From Pandoraea nosoerga (GTDB taxonomy: Bacteria; Pseudomonadota; Gammaproteobacteria; Burkholderiales; Burkholderiaceae), in assembly GCF_902459585.1 (NCBI RefSeq), contig NZ_CABPSC010000001.1, positions 124,001-188,000 of the forward strand: 64,000 nucleotides of DNA. The letters run 5' to 3'. Under the pieces are notes generated by a model that was not told the DNA's origin, did no database searches, and saw only the letters and a program-made list of their open reading frames with translations. Of the stretch, positions 27,279 through 36,631 are shown piece by piece. A program made the translations under genes and the position numbers. Each line of letters starts with the position of its first letter. Positions within the stretch are counted from its first letter, which is position 1.

Positions 27279-29597
27279 TTATTGCAGCGTGAAAGTCGCT
27301 TGCTCGACGTGCTGGGAATCGAGCCCGATCTGCACGTTGAAGTCGCCCGGCTCGGCCACGTACTGCAGCTTCGCGTTGTAGAACTTCAACAGGCTTTCGT
27401 CGATGGCGAAGTGCACCGTGCGCGCTTCGCCCGGCTCCAGGCTGACCTTCTGGAAGCCCTTGAGCTCCTTGTTCGGGCGCACGATCGATGCGGCCACGTC
27501 CTGCAAATAGAGCTGCACGACGGTCTCGCCTTCACGCTTGCCGGTGTTGCGCACGGTGACGCTGGCATCGAGCGTGCCGCCGCGCGCGAGGGTCTTCGCC
27601 GAGAGCTTCACTCTCGAGACTTCGAACGAGGTATAGCTCAGCCCGTAGCCGAACGCGTACAGAGGGCCCGAATCCTCTTCGAAATACTGCGAGGTGTAGT
27701 TCGCCGGCTTGCCCGGCGTGAACGGGCGACCGATGCGCAACTGGTTGTAGTACGTCGGGATCTGGCCGATGGAGCGCGGAAACGAAATCGGCAACTTGCC
27801 CGACGGGTTGTAGTCCCCGAACAGCACGTCGGCGATCGCGTGACCGCCTTCGGTGCCCGTGTACCACGTCTCGAGCAAGGCGTCGGCATTCGCCTGCGGC
27901 CAGTTCAGATCGAGCGGCCGGCCGTTCATCAGCACGACGACCAGCGGCTTGCCGGTCGCCTTGAGCGCCTGCAGCAGCGCGAGCTGGCTGCCGGGCAGCG
28001 AAAGGCTCGTGCGGCTCGACGCCTCGTGCGACATGCCACGCGACTCGCCCACCGCCACGATGAGCGTGTCGGCCTCGCGCGCGACCTGCACCGCTTCATC
28101 GATCATCTGCTGCGGCGTGCGCTTGTCCTGCACGACTTCCGGATTGTCCCAGTCGAGGAAGTTGAGGTATTCGACGACGCGCGGATCGTCCGTGACGTTC
28201 GCGCCGCGCGCATACGTCACCTGCGCCTGCGCCCCCAGCACGTCGCGCACGCCCTGCAGCAGCGTGACGGCCTGCGCCGACTTGCCGGCCGCCGACCAAC
28301 TGCCCATGACGTCGATCCTGGCGTCGGCGAGCGGGCCGATCACGGCGACCTTGCCGGCCTTTCTGAGCGGCAGCGTGTCGTGACGGTTCTCGAGCAGCAC
28401 GACCGACTTGCGCGCGGCGTCGCGTGCCGCGGCGCGGTGCAGGCGACTCTCGGCGTTTACGTCCTTCGGATCGCGCGACGCGTCGCCGATCCGGCGATAG
28501 GGATCGGCAAAGAGGCCCATGTCGTACTTCGCGCCGAGTACCTCGCGCACGGCCTCATCGATCTCGCGCATGGGGACCTCGCCCGACTTCACCAGGTCCG
28601 GCAACTGCCTGAGGTACTGCACGTCGGCCATGCTCATGTCGACGCCCGCCTCGATGGCGAGCTTCGCCGCTTCGCGGCCGTCCTTCGCCACGCCGTGGCG
28701 CATGAGTTCCTCGATCGCGCCGTGATCGCTCACCGTCACGCCCTTGAAGCCCCACTCGTCGCGCAGCAGATCGCGCAGCAGCCACTTGTTCGACGTGGCC
28801 GGCGTGCCGTTGATCGAGTTGAGCGCGATCATCACGCCGCCCGCGCCCGCGTCGAGGCCGGCGCGATAAGGCGGCAGATAGTCCTGATACATGCGCATCG
28901 GGCTCATGTCCACTACGTTGTAATCGCGCCCGCCCTCGACCGCGCCGTACAGTGCGAAATGCTTCACGAACGCCATCAGGCTGTCCGGATTCGCGGGCGA
29001 CGTGCCCTGGAAGCCCTGCACGCTTGCCCGCGCGCATTGCGAGACGAGATACGGATCTTCGCCGAAGCCTTCGGAGGTGCGGCCCCAACGCGGGTCGCGC
29101 GAGATGTCGACCATCGGCGCGAAGGTCGCGTCGATGCCGTCGGCACTCGCTTCGATGGCCGCCACGCGCGCGGCATTCTTCACCACCGACATGTCCCAGC
29201 TCGACGCAAGGCCGAGGCTGATCGGAAACACCGTGCGGTGACCGTGCACGATGTCGTATGCGAAGAAGATCGGTATCTTCAGGCGGCTTTGCCTGAAAGC
29301 GGCGTCCTGCAGCGGACGATTGTCGGCCGGCGTGACCGAATTGAACGTGCCGCCGACGCGCCCCGCGGCAATTTCCTTGATGAGCTGGGCCTGCGGCATG
29401 TCGGCGCCGATGCTGATGAGGCGCAACTGGCCGATCTTCTCGTCGAGCGTCATGCGCGCGACGAGATCATCGATGAACGCCCGTTTCGCCGCCGCCGACG
29501 GCATGGCAGCGGAGGTACTCCCGGCAACCGGGGCGTCGGCGAAGGCCGGCGCCACGACGAGACTGGCGGCAAGCGCCAATGCGCAGAACATTCTCAT
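27279..29597 (-). CDS. bglX: Periplasmic beta-glucosidase, glycoside hydrolase family 3
   Basis: A 772-residue protein closely resembling E. coli BglX (765 residues) over its length. The signal peptide (MRMFCALALAASLVVAPAFA) is followed by the GH3 N-terminal barrel with the nucleophile motif VSDHGAI, the C-terminal GH3 domain (GPLADARIDVMGSWSAAG, AVGESRGMSHEASSRT) and a fibronectin-III-like tail. ATG at 29597 puts the signal peptide at the N-terminus; ATG 29627 adds 10 residues. It releases glucose from beta-glucosides in the periplasm. It is divergent from opgG, so its substrate may relate to osmoregulated periplasmic glucans. Confidence 0.94.
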   Translation of the reverse strand: MRMFCALALAASLVVAPAFADAPVAGSTSAAMPSAAAKRAFIDDLVARMTLDEKIGQLRLISIGADMPQAQLIKEIAAGRVGGTFNSVTPADNRPLQDAAFRQSRLKIPIFFAYDIVHGHRTVFPISLGLASSWDMSVVKNAARVAAIEASADGIDATFAPMVDISRDPRWGRTSEGFGEDPYLVSQCARASVQGFQGTSPANPDSLMAFVKHFALYGAVEGGRDYNVVDMSPMRMYQDYLPPYRAGLDAGAGGVMIALNSINGTPATSNKWLLRDLLRDEWGFKGVTVSDHGAIEELMRHGVAKDGREAAKLAIEAGVDMSMADVQYLRQLPDLVKSGEVPMREIDEAVREVLGAKYDMGLFADPYRRIGDASRDPKDVNAESRLHRAAARDAARKSVVLLENRHDTLPLRKAGKVAVIGPLADARIDVMGSWSAAGKSAQAVTLLQGVRDVLGAQAQVTYARGANVTDDPRVVEYLNFLDWDNPEVVQDKRTPQQMIDEAVQVAREADTLIVAVGESRGMSHEASSRTSLSLPGSQLALLQALKATGKPLVVVLMNGRPLDLNWPQANADALLETWYTGTEGGHAIADVLFGDYNPSGKLPISFPRSIGQIPTYYNQLRIGRPFTPGKPANYTSQYFEEDSGPLYAFGYGLSYTSFEVSRVKLSAKTLARGGTLDASVTVRNTGKREGETVVQLYLQDVAASIVRPNKELKGFQKVSLEPGEARTVHFAIDESLLKFYNAKLQYVAEPGDFNVQIGLDSQHVEQATFTLQ

Positions 29598-29845
29598 GAC
29601 AAAGCGATCCAATGAGGCGCGACGCATGGTCACCGGCAGGCGGCGGCCTGGGCCCGGCACGTCCGGGGAGCCACGCCGCGGCCTGCACGCGCGTCGGCTT
29701 GACGATTGGTGCCGCACACGAGAGCCGTGGCCCTGTGAACGACGCGAAATGCGATACTTTGCCACAATGTGAGCTTCACGCCGCCATGCAGTCCCGGCGA
29801 CGGCGTTCCGTCCGGTGTCGAGCCACCGTTTTTTTGGAGAGATTC

Positions 29846-31441
29846 TTGGTTCTGTTTTCCTCTGCGATGTCCTGGCGCAAACGCGTTCGAGCGTTCGCCC
29901 CCGTGATCGTGGCGTGCACGGCCGTGCTGAGCGCCGCGCAAGCCCATGCCTTCTCCCTCGATGACGTCACGGCCCGCGCGAAAACGCTGGCCGACAAGCC
30001 CTACACCGCGCCGGCGAGCAATCTCACCCCCGAGTTCGCCCGGATGCAGTTCGGCGACTACATCAAGATCCAGCCGCGCCGCGAGGCGTTCGAATGGAAC
30101 GATCAGCCCACGGCGTTCCGCCTGGGTTTCTATCACCAGGGCATGCAGTTCAGCACGCCGGTGAAAATCAACGAAATCGTTGGCAACGGTCCCAACGCGA
30201 AGATCGACGAGATCAAGTACGACTCGCGCCGCTTCGACTTCGGCGACCTCAAGCTCGAGCGCAGCGCCACGCACAACCTCGGCTATGCGGGCTTTCGCGT
30301 GCTCTACCCAATCAACGAACCGGGCAAGCTCGACGAAATCATGAGCGTGCTCGGCGCGAGCTACTTCCGCGTGATCGGCAAGGGACAGGTCTACGGGCTT
30401 TCCGCGCGCGGGCTGGCCATCGACACGGGGCTGCCCATCGCCGAGGAATTCCCGGCGTTCCGCGAGTTCTGGATCGAGCGGCCGGCCGCCGGCGACAAGC
30501 ATCTCGTGTTCTACGCACTGCTCGATTCCAGACGCGCCACCGGCGCCTATCGCTTCGACCTCACGCCGGGCGAAGACTCGGTACTCAAGGTCGAAGCGCG
30601 CGTTTTCCTGCGCGAGAAGGTGACCAAGCTGGGCATTGCGCCGCTCACGAGCATGTTCCTGTTCGGCCCCAACCAGCAGCGCGATCCCTACAACTTCCGT
30701 CCGGCGCTGCACGATTCGAACGGACTGGCCATTCATGCCGGCAACGGCGAGTGGATCTGGCGTCCGCTGAACAACCCGCGCAATCTCGCCATCAGCCAGT
30801 TCCAGGTAACGAACCCGCGCGGCTTCGGCCTGCTCCAGCGCGGCCGCGATTTCGCGCAGTACGAGGACCTCAAGGATCGCTACGATCTGCGCCCGAGCGC
30901 CTGGGTGGAGCCGCAGGGCGACTGGGGCAAGGGGCACATCGAGCTGGTCGAGATCCCGTCGCCCGACGAGACCAACGACAACATCGGCGCGTTCTGGACG
31001 CCGGATCAACTGCCGCCGAAGGGCCAGCCGCTCAAGGCCGACTACACGATCCGCTGGACGATGAACGAGCGCGGCATCATCGAGCGCAACCTCGCCTGGG
31101 TGAAGCAGACGCTGCGCACCGCCGGCGAGATCACGCAGGCGAACCTGATTCGCCACTTCGACGGCAGCACCGGGCTCGTGGTCGACTTCGACGGCGGTCC
31201 GCTCGCGTCGCTGCCGGCCGGCGCGCTCACGCCGCAGGTCAGCGTGAGCGAGAACGCCACCGTCATCGAGCAGACGCTGCAGCCGAACCCGGTCACGCGC
31301 GGCGTGCGCCTGAACCTGCGCGTGATGGTGAAGGACCCGTCCAAGGTGGTCGAAATGCGCGCGGCGCTCGTCTCCGGCGGCAAGGCCGTGAGCGAAACGT
31401 GGAGCTATCAGCTTCCGCCCTTCTCCGTCACCAGGCAATAA
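29846..31441 (+). CDS. opgG: Glucan biosynthesis protein G
   Basis: A 531-residue periplasmic MdoG/OpgG protein. The signal peptide ends ...VLSAAQAHA, followed by [18 protein letters not shown]. Conserved OpgG segments include [56 protein letters not shown] and [13 protein letters not shown] at 29846 has GGAGAG at good spacing; the first ATG (29867) has none, so I favour TTG. OpgG builds beta-1,6 branches or modifies the osmoregulated glucan backbone. No opgH follows, unlike the usual opgGH operon. Confidence 0.92.
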   Translation: MVLFSSAMSWRKRVRAFAPVIVACTAVLSAAQAHAFSLDDVTARAKTLADKPYTAPASNLTPEFARMQFGDYIKIQPRREAFEWNDQPTAFRLGFYHQGMQFSTPVKINEIVGNGPNAKIDEIKYDSRRFDFGDLKLERSATHNLGYAGFRVLYPINEPGKLDEIMSVLGASYFRVIGKGQVYGLSARGLAIDTGLPIAEEFPAFREFWIERPAAGDKHLVFYALLDSRRATGAYRFDLTPGEDSVLKVEARVFLREKVTKLGIAPLTSMFLFGPNQQRDPYNFRPALHDSNGLAIHAGNGEWIWRPLNNPRNLAISQFQVTNPRGFGLLQRGRDFAQYEDLKDRYDLRPSAWVEPQGDWGKGHIELVEIPSPDETNDNIGAFWTPDQLPPKGQPLKADYTIRWTMNERGIIERNLAWVKQTLRTAGEITQANLIRHFDGSTGLVVDFDGGPLASLPAGALTPQVSVSENATVIEQTLQPNPVTRGVRLNLRVMVKDPSKVVEMRAALVSGGKAVSETWSYQLPPFSVTRQ

Positions 31442-31459
31442 GTTGCACCTTTTCTGACC

Positions 31460-31484
31460 GTGCGGCGGCGTCCTGCCGCCGCAC
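31460..31484 (+). terminator. GC-rich hairpin after opgG
   Basis: GTGCGGCGGC (31460-31469) and GCCGCCGCAC (31475-31484) form a perfect 10-bp stem with a 5-nt loop 18 bp after the opgG stop. No T run follows, so termination may be inefficient or factor-assisted. Confidence 0.55.
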
Positions 31485-31635
31485 AACCCGCCTGCGCCTC
31501 GTCTCGACATGGCGCCATCGACCACGATTAAACAAGTACTTACGTGCGTCGTTGTGTCATGTAAAACCCTTAGACGCGTAAATTACCCTTGCGGTCGCGC
31601 GGCATTTCGCGTTTACTTCATGCACAATATTTCAT

Positions 31636-31667
31636 AAAAATCCGCCATTCGGTCCTCGAATCGGCGG
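31636..31667 (-). terminator. Putative minus-strand intrinsic terminator without an upstream gene
   Basis: On the minus strand, CCGCC-G-ATTCG / CGAAT-GGCGG forms a 10-bp stem with one bulge and a GTCCT-type loop, followed immediately by ATTTTTA. No minus-strand gene ends here; the flanking genes opgG and the MFS gene run plus. It could end an antisense or small RNA starting in the 31670-31800 region, or act as a plus-strand 5' UTR hairpin of the transporter gene. Confidence 0.45.
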
Positions 31668-31787
31668 TTGGCTGCATTGGCGTCGGCTCCGGCCGGGCCG
31701 GTGCGGTCCGGCCAGGTGCCGCTTGCGTCGGTCAAGACAAAGACTCTCCGCGTTTCGACGGAGGGCGAATCGTTATGGAGACAACGC

Positions 31788-33167
31788 ATGCGACACATCG
31801 ATGTGCATCATCTGGCCGACGAAGCGCGCTTTAACGGCTATCACGGCCGCATCCTGCTCTGGTGCGCGCTCATCATCATCTTCGACGGCTACGACCTCGC
31901 GGTGGCGGGCATCGCCCTGCCCTCGATCATGAAGGCAATGAACGTGGACGCCACGAGCGCCGGCTTCATGGTCAGCGCCGCGCTCTTCGGCATGATGTTC
32001 GGCGCGATCGTGATGGGCATGGTCGCCGACAGCATCGGCCGCCGCAAGGCCATTGCCATCTGCGTGCTGATGTTCTCGCTGTTTACCGCCGCGGCCGGGC
32101 TGACGCATGAGCCGGTCAGCTTCTCGGCGACGCGCTTTCTCGCCGGCGTGGGCATCGGCGGCGTGATGCCGATCGTGGTCGCGCAGATGACCGAATACTC
32201 GCCGCGCCGTCTGCGCGGCACGCTCGTCACCCTGATGTTCTCGGGCTACTCCGTCGGCGGCATGCTCGCCGCGCTGCTCGGCAAGGGTCTGATCGAGACC
32301 TATGGCTGGCAGTCCGTTTTCCTTGCGGCGGGATTGCCCGCGCTGCTCGTGCCGTTCGCGATGAAGGCGCTGCCCGAGTCGATGCCGTATCTCATCCGCA
32401 CGGGTCGCGTCGATACGCTCAAGCAGGTGCTTGCACGCCTCGCGCCCGCCTACGCGGCGCAGCCGGGCGATCAGTTCGCGCAGGCGTCGGGCGAGCGCAA
32501 GCCGGCTGCACCGCTCTCGCGTCTGTTCCAGGACGGCCGGGGCTTCTCCACGATCATGCTGTGGGTGGCGTTCTTCATGTGCCTGTTCATGGTGTATGCA
32601 CTCAGCTCGTGGCTCGCGAAGCTGATGGCCGGCGCCGGCTACAGCCTCGGCTCGGCCCTCACGTTCGTGCTCGTGCTGAACTTCGGTGCCATGCTCGGCG
32701 CCATCGGCGGCGGCTGGCTCGCCGATCGCTTCAACATCAAATACGTGCTCGTGGGCATGTACGCACTTGCGGCCGCGTCCATCACGCTGCTCGGCGTGAA
32801 AGTGCCCACGCCGGCGCTCTTCGTGCTGGTCGGCCTCGCCGGTGCATCCACGATCGGCACGCAGATCGTGACATACGCCTATGCCGGTCAGTTCTATCCG
32901 ATGGCCGCACGCGGCACGGGCATCGGCTGGGCCTCCGGCGTGGGTCGCAGCGGCGCGATTCTGGCGCCCATCGTCATCGGCGTGCTCGTGAGCCTACAGC
33001 TCCCGTTGCAGCAGAACTTTATGGCAATCGCCATTCCCGCCGTCATTGCGGTCGTTGCCGTGTTGCTGATCGACCACAGGAAGTCGGCCACGGTGCAGCA
33101 GCAAGCCGCGGCGCGCTCGCACGAGAATACCGCGGGATTGGCCGGGCGGGCGGGAGAACCGGCGTAG
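31788..33167 (+). CDS. MFS transporter, aromatic acid:H+ symporter (AAHS) type
   Basis: A 459-residue, 12-TM transporter starting MRHIDVHHLADEARFNGYHGRILLWC. The segment IIIFDGYDLAVAGIALPSIMK carries the DGxD motif of AAHS permeases (PcaK, BenK, MhpT) in TM1, and VADSIGRRKAIAI is the loop 2-3 motif. TATGGAGACAACGC precedes the ATG at 31788. It probably imports an aromatic acid by proton symport; a product feeding the pca or monooxygenase clusters further right is possible but they are not linked. Confidence 0.87.
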   Translation: MRHIDVHHLADEARFNGYHGRILLWCALIIIFDGYDLAVAGIALPSIMKAMNVDATSAGFMVSAALFGMMFGAIVMGMVADSIGRRKAIAICVLMFSLFTAAAGLTHEPVSFSATRFLAGVGIGGVMPIVVAQMTEYSPRRLRGTLVTLMFSGYSVGGMLAALLGKGLIETYGWQSVFLAAGLPALLVPFAMKALPESMPYLIRTGRVDTLKQVLARLAPAYAAQPGDQFAQASGERKPAAPLSRLFQDGRGFSTIMLWVAFFMCLFMVYALSSWLAKLMAGAGYSLGSALTFVLVLNFGAMLGAIGGGWLADRFNIKYVLVGMYALAAASITLLGVKVPTPALFVLVGLAGASTIGTQIVTYAYAGQFYPMAARGTGIGWASGVGRSGAILAPIVIGVLVSLQLPLQQNFMAIAIPAVIAVVAVLLIDHRKSATVQQQAAARSHENTAGLAGRAGEPA

Positions 33168-33180
33168 GCTCGCGCGTCGA

Positions 33181-33210
33181 GGGCGAAAGAGGGCGAAAGA
33201 GGGCGAAAGA
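33181..33210. repeat. Tandem 10-bp repeat (GGGCGAAAGA x3)
   Basis: Three perfect copies of GGGCGAAAGA followed by degenerate copies (GGGCGGGCGA, GGGCGACAGA) to about 33240, directly after the transporter stop. It lies in an otherwise gene-free 312-bp spacer (33168-33479). Confidence 0.85.
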
Positions 33211-33479
33211 GGGCGGGCGACGGAGGGCGACAGAGGGCGGTCGATAGCGGGACGTCGGCGGTCGTGCATGGGTGCGAAGCTCGCGCCGCCGTGCGAGAAT
33301 TCGCGCCGCAGCGCGGAAGAATCGGCCCCGCTGCATTTCGGTGACGCCGCTCGTTCCGGTGCAGGGGCAAAGCCAGGACTGTCCGGTCCGGACGCGCACG
33401 CGAAAACTCATTCAACCCAAGCGCCTCTGGCGCCGATATCCAGGTATCTGTCCCAACGGACATTCTGGGGAAGACAAAC

Positions 33480-33893
33480 ATGCCGCGACTTGCCCTGCTG
33501 GGTTCCCTCGTGCTGGCTGCGGTCGGCGCCACGGCCTTGGCCACCCCCTCCGCCGCCCGGCTCTCCACCCGCCAGACCGTCACCGGTGACGCGGTGTTTC
33601 GCGGCAGTCCCGTCGCGGCGCTCGGCGCCGACGCCCTGCGCAGCGCGCACGGCAACTTCGGCGTGAACGTCGCCGCGGGCGCGCTCAACGTGCAGTCGAA
33701 CCAGATCGTGCAGGCGGCCGCCTCGCAAGTGAGCGTCGACACCCGTCAGGTGGTTCGCAGTGCCGCGGCGATTGCCGGCGCCAGCAGCGCAGCGCTCGGC
33801 GAGCGCGCGCTAATGGGGGCCTCGGGCAACATCGGCGTGAACGTGGCGGCCGGCGCCGCCAACGCGCAGGCGAACGCACTGGCGATTCACTGA
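33480..33893 (+). CDS. Small secreted protein with duplicated GN-GVNVAAG repeats
   Basis: A 137-residue protein with an N-terminal signal peptide (MPRLALLGSLVLAAVGATALA). Two copies of a motif, GNFGVNVAAGALNVQSNQ (about residues 58-75) and GNIGVNVAAGAANAQANAL (about 116-134), are separated by an alanine-rich spacer. The regularly spaced G, N and Q are reminiscent of functional-amyloid or adhesin repeats such as FapB/FapC and curlins; I cannot assign a family. A ribosome-binding site (GGGGAAG) precedes the ATG. No secretion or chaperone genes are adjacent. Confidence 0.75.
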   Translation: MPRLALLGSLVLAAVGATALATPSAARLSTRQTVTGDAVFRGSPVAALGADALRSAHGNFGVNVAAGALNVQSNQIVQAAASQVSVDTRQVVRSAAAIAGASSAALGERALMGASGNIGVNVAAGAANAQANALAIH

Positions 33894-34033
33894 GTCCGCA
33901 GCGCGGCCTTCGCGCGCCGCTCGGCCGTCGGGCGGAAAGCGGCCCTGAAGCCTGCGGGTCAGCGCGCGCCGGTGCAACAGGTGAAACCCCGGTCGGCGCC
34001 GCACGAGACGGCGTACTTACGGATTCGCCCGGC

Positions 34034-35515
34034 TCAGCGCACGCCGTCGAGGCACGCCGGGGACAGTGCCGCCCTGGCCCGCTGCGAGAAGTCCTGCCAG
34101 CGGCAGCTCTTGCCGTCGGAACCGGCGTTGCATTCGGGAACGGCGATCGTGATTCGCCTGGCCGGTTCGTCGAGCGAGAGCGCGCTGAGATGCCGCAACT
34201 GGTGCATCGACTGGTAAACGAACTCGACGCGCACAAACGCCTCGCCCGCCGGGTTGCGCCACAACGTGAACACCAGCGCGCCATCGGGCGGCGTATTGTC
34301 CGGCTGATCGGACAGTTGCCAGTCGAGCTTGAGCATGCCCGCGAGATTCGCGACGTTGGTGTCGTGGCCCGTGAGGACGTAGACGCGATTGCCGACAGGC
34401 AGTACCGGCCCCCGCACGGGCGCGGCCGGCGGGGCCCCCGTTTGCATCTGCGCGCGAGCGAGCGCATCGAGCACGACGGCGAGCAGCGGCGTGCCGTTCG
34501 TCGCGGCAAGATATGGCGTGCGGTTGAGCAAGTCGCGCTGCGCGTTATGGGCTTCGAGCAACCGCGCCCAGTCCTGTTCGTCGCGGATGCGTCCCCATGC
34601 GACGTCGTTCTGCGGCAGACCTTCGGCGTATTGCAGGAGAAACACTTCGGACGCCTTCGCCGCGCTGCCCAGCCCGCCGCGCAACGCGACGCCGCTGCCA
34701 TCGCTTTCCACGCGCAAGCGCGTCGGCACATCTTCGAGCTTGCATCCGCCCGATGCGCCGCAGGCGGGGCTGCGCCCGTAGTCGAGGACTTCGCCCACGC
34801 GGGCGATCGTGGCGGCATAGCGTGTGTTCAGTCCCGCAACGCCGCCGGGCGCGAGACGCGCCTCGATCGCACCGCGCGCGGCGCCTGGATCGAGCGGGCA
34901 GTCGCCGGCCGCCACCGGCTGGAACACGGCGTCGTAGGTGGTGAGATCGGCCTGGTGCGAGGTGCGCATGTCGCAGCCCGGCGCCATGCCCTGCAGCAGC
35001 GCGTTGCCCGTCTCCCGCGTGCGCTGGTCGATGTCCGCCCACCCGTAGACAGTGCCCGGTGCGGGGCACGCATTGTCGGGAAGCACGCGTCGCGCGCGCA
35101 ACCAGTCGCCGTAGTACCGCCCAATGCGCTCGGCGAGCGAACCGCCCCGGGCGGTGAGATAGCCAGCCGGCACGGGCCAGCCCGGCCACGCATCGGGGCT
35201 CAGCTTGTCCAGCGGGGGATGGGCATGGGTGGGCGATCGCACGCCGTGGCGACTCACGATCACCGTGGAGACGAGCGTCCAGTCCACGGGCATGCCGTCG
35301 ATACGCCCCGCCGATTCGGTCGGCTTCGCCTGTCCCGGCGACGGGGGCGCGCCCGTCGTGCATGCGCTCAGAACGCCGGCAATGGTCAGCGCGGCCAGAC
35401 ACGCGCGCCAACGCCCGCCATTGCCGCACGCACGCCGGGCAGCCATGGGGGAAGAAAGCGGGCGGGCAAGGCGAACGGGCTCACGCGTCATCATGCGGGT
35501 CATGGCAGGCGTCAT
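34034..35515 (-). CDS. Histidine-type acid phosphatase lipoprotein (phytase/glucose-1-phosphatase like)
   Basis: A 493-residue protein with catalytic motif SRHGVRSPTHAHP (His nucleophile) and the C-terminal LTGHDTN (HD proton donor), diagnostic of the AppA/Agp histidine acid phosphatase branch. The lipobox LTIAGVLSAC (Cys52) predicts a lipoprotein anchored in the outer membrane or periplasm. Several in-frame ATGs lie near the start (35515, 35503, 35494), so the exact start is uncertain. It probably hydrolyses phosphomonoesters such as phytate or sugar phosphates. It is a single gene. Confidence 0.88.
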   Translation of the reverse strand: MTPAMTRMMTREPVRLARPLSSPMAARRACGNGGRWRACLAALTIAGVLSACTTGAPPSPGQAKPTESAGRIDGMPVDWTLVSTVIVSRHGVRSPTHAHPPLDKLSPDAWPGWPVPAGYLTARGGSLAERIGRYYGDWLRARRVLPDNACPAPGTVYGWADIDQRTRETGNALLQGMAPGCDMRTSHQADLTTYDAVFQPVAAGDCPLDPGAARGAIEARLAPGGVAGLNTRYAATIARVGEVLDYGRSPACGASGGCKLEDVPTRLRVESDGSGVALRGGLGSAAKASEVFLLQYAEGLPQNDVAWGRIRDEQDWARLLEAHNAQRDLLNRTPYLAATNGTPLLAVVLDALARAQMQTGAPPAAPVRGPVLPVGNRVYVLTGHDTNVANLAGMLKLDWQLSDQPDNTPPDGALVFTLWRNPAGEAFVRVEFVYQSMHQLRHLSALSLDEPARRITIAVPECNAGSDGKSCRWQDFSQRARAALSPACLDGVR

Positions 35516-35542
35516 GGCGGCAGGTCGAGTGACAGATTGACG

Positions 35543-35582
35543 GGGCTACAGGGCTACAGGGCTACAGGGTGACGGGGTGACG
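35543..35582. repeat. Tandem 8-bp repeats (GGGCTACA x3 + GGGTGACG x2)
   Basis: Five contiguous 8-bp units lie 28 bp upstream of the phosphatase start: three GGGCTACA and two GGGTGACG. They occupy the expected promoter/leader region of the phosphatase gene. Confidence 0.85.
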
Positions 35583-35737
35583 GGACGGCGTCGATGCCGC
35601 CCATCTTACCGTGCGTTTCCGGCATCGCCCAAACGCGTCCGGAACCGTGGCGCAAATACGTCGCGCGCAACGAACGCTCCCCGCCGCCGCACTACCGCAG
35701 CACTACCGCGACAATACCGCCGCGCCCCACCGTGCGC

Positions 35738-36631
35738 CTAGCGGGCCGCGCCCATCACACCGACCACGCCGTGCGTGCGGCCGATGGCGCCGAACCGCCA
35801 CGACAGCCGGCGCGCCGCGGCGAGCAGCGCCTGCGCGGGCGCCGCATCGAGGGCCGTCTCGAAGCTGCCCGCCGACCCCATGAGCGCGAGCACCAGCGTC
35901 ACCTCTGCCGTGTGATCGAACACCGGCACGGCGACCGTGTCGATGCCGGGCACCGGATTGCTCAACGCCGTATCGAATAGCTGCGCGCGAATGGCAGCGA
36001 GGCGATCGGCGTAGTCCGCGGGCGGCGTGGCGGCACGCCCTTCCGCGCCGAGGCCTGCCATTCTTACGGACTCCTGCGCAAGCAGGCCCTCGAGCACCGC
36101 CGCCGGCAAGAAGGCGGCAAACGTCCGGCCGATTGCCGTATTGACGAGCGAGAGCACCGTGCCGATGCGCAAGCTCACGTGCTGCGGGCGCATCGCTTCC
36201 TCCAGACGAACCACCGTCGGGCCGACCGGCCCGAGTACGGCCATCGCCGCCGACAGCCCGGTCGCCTGCGCGAGCGCCAGAATTTCGGGCTCGGCCTCAC
36301 CGGTGGGAGAGAGCCGTTGCAACGCCATCAGCCCCAGTTCGAGGCTCAGCGTTCCCGCCTCGAAATTGCCGCCGGCGTCGCGCGAGAGCAGTCCGGCGCG
36401 CTGCAGGCTGACAAGATGCGGATGCGCCTTGGCCGGCGACATGCCCGCCTCGCGCGCCAGGGCGTTGAGCGGCAGCGGGCGCCCCGCCGCCGCGAGCGCC
36501 TCCAGCAGCGCGCCGGTGCTCTCGAGCGCCTGAATGCCGCGTTGCGGCTTCGCGGCCTGCCCGGTCGATGCCGCCTCGTCCGGGCTCGACGTCACGTTGC
36601 CGGCGTTCGTGCGTTGTCGCGTCGCGCTCAT
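35738..36631 (-). CDS. IclR-family regulator (second of a tandem pair)
   Basis: A 297-residue IclR protein. The winged helix (ALLEALAAAGRPLPLNALAREAGMSPAKAHPHLVSLQRAGLL) is at about residues 40-85 and the effector domain follows (VSLRIGTVLSLVNTAIGRTFAAFLP). The ATG at 36631 overlaps the stop of the preceding iclR gene (ATGA). The frame is open upstream to 37588 but that part is antisense-frame sequence of the first regulator. The pair is divergent from the MBL/FAD monooxygenase genes. Confidence 0.85.
   Translation of the reverse strand: MSATRQRTNAGNVTSSPDEAASTGQAAKPQRGIQALESTGALLEALAAAGRPLPLNALAREAGMSPAKAHPHLVSLQRAGLLSRDAGGNFEAGTLSLELGLMALQRLSPTGEAEPEILALAQATGLSAAMAVLGPVGPTVVRLEEAMRPQHVSLRIGTVLSLVNTAIGRTFAAFLPAAVLEGLLAQESVRMAGLGAEGRAATPPADYADRLAAIRAQLFDTALSNPVPGIDTVAVPVFDHTAEVTLVLALMGSAGSFETALDAAPAQALLAAARRLSWRFGAIGRTHGVVGVMGAAR

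Larger units (their letters stand above)
31442..31787. other. Intergenic region opgG to MFS gene
   Basis: 346 bp with no convincing gene. It holds the opgG hairpin at the left, an AT-rich block around 31525-31640 that probably contains the transporter promoter, the minus-strand terminator-like hairpin, and a GGCCGG/CCGGCC inverted repeat near 31695-31712. A 61-codon minus-strand frame across 31613-31798 looks like chance. Confidence 0.5.

Noticed and set aside
31613-31798. A 61-codon minus-strand ORF in the opgG-MFS spacer
   Set aside because: No ribosome-binding site, no domain, and it spans the terminator-like hairpin; chance is more likely than a gene.
33181-33240. CRISPR-like array
   Set aside because: Units are 10 bp, contiguous, without spacers; no cas gene is present.
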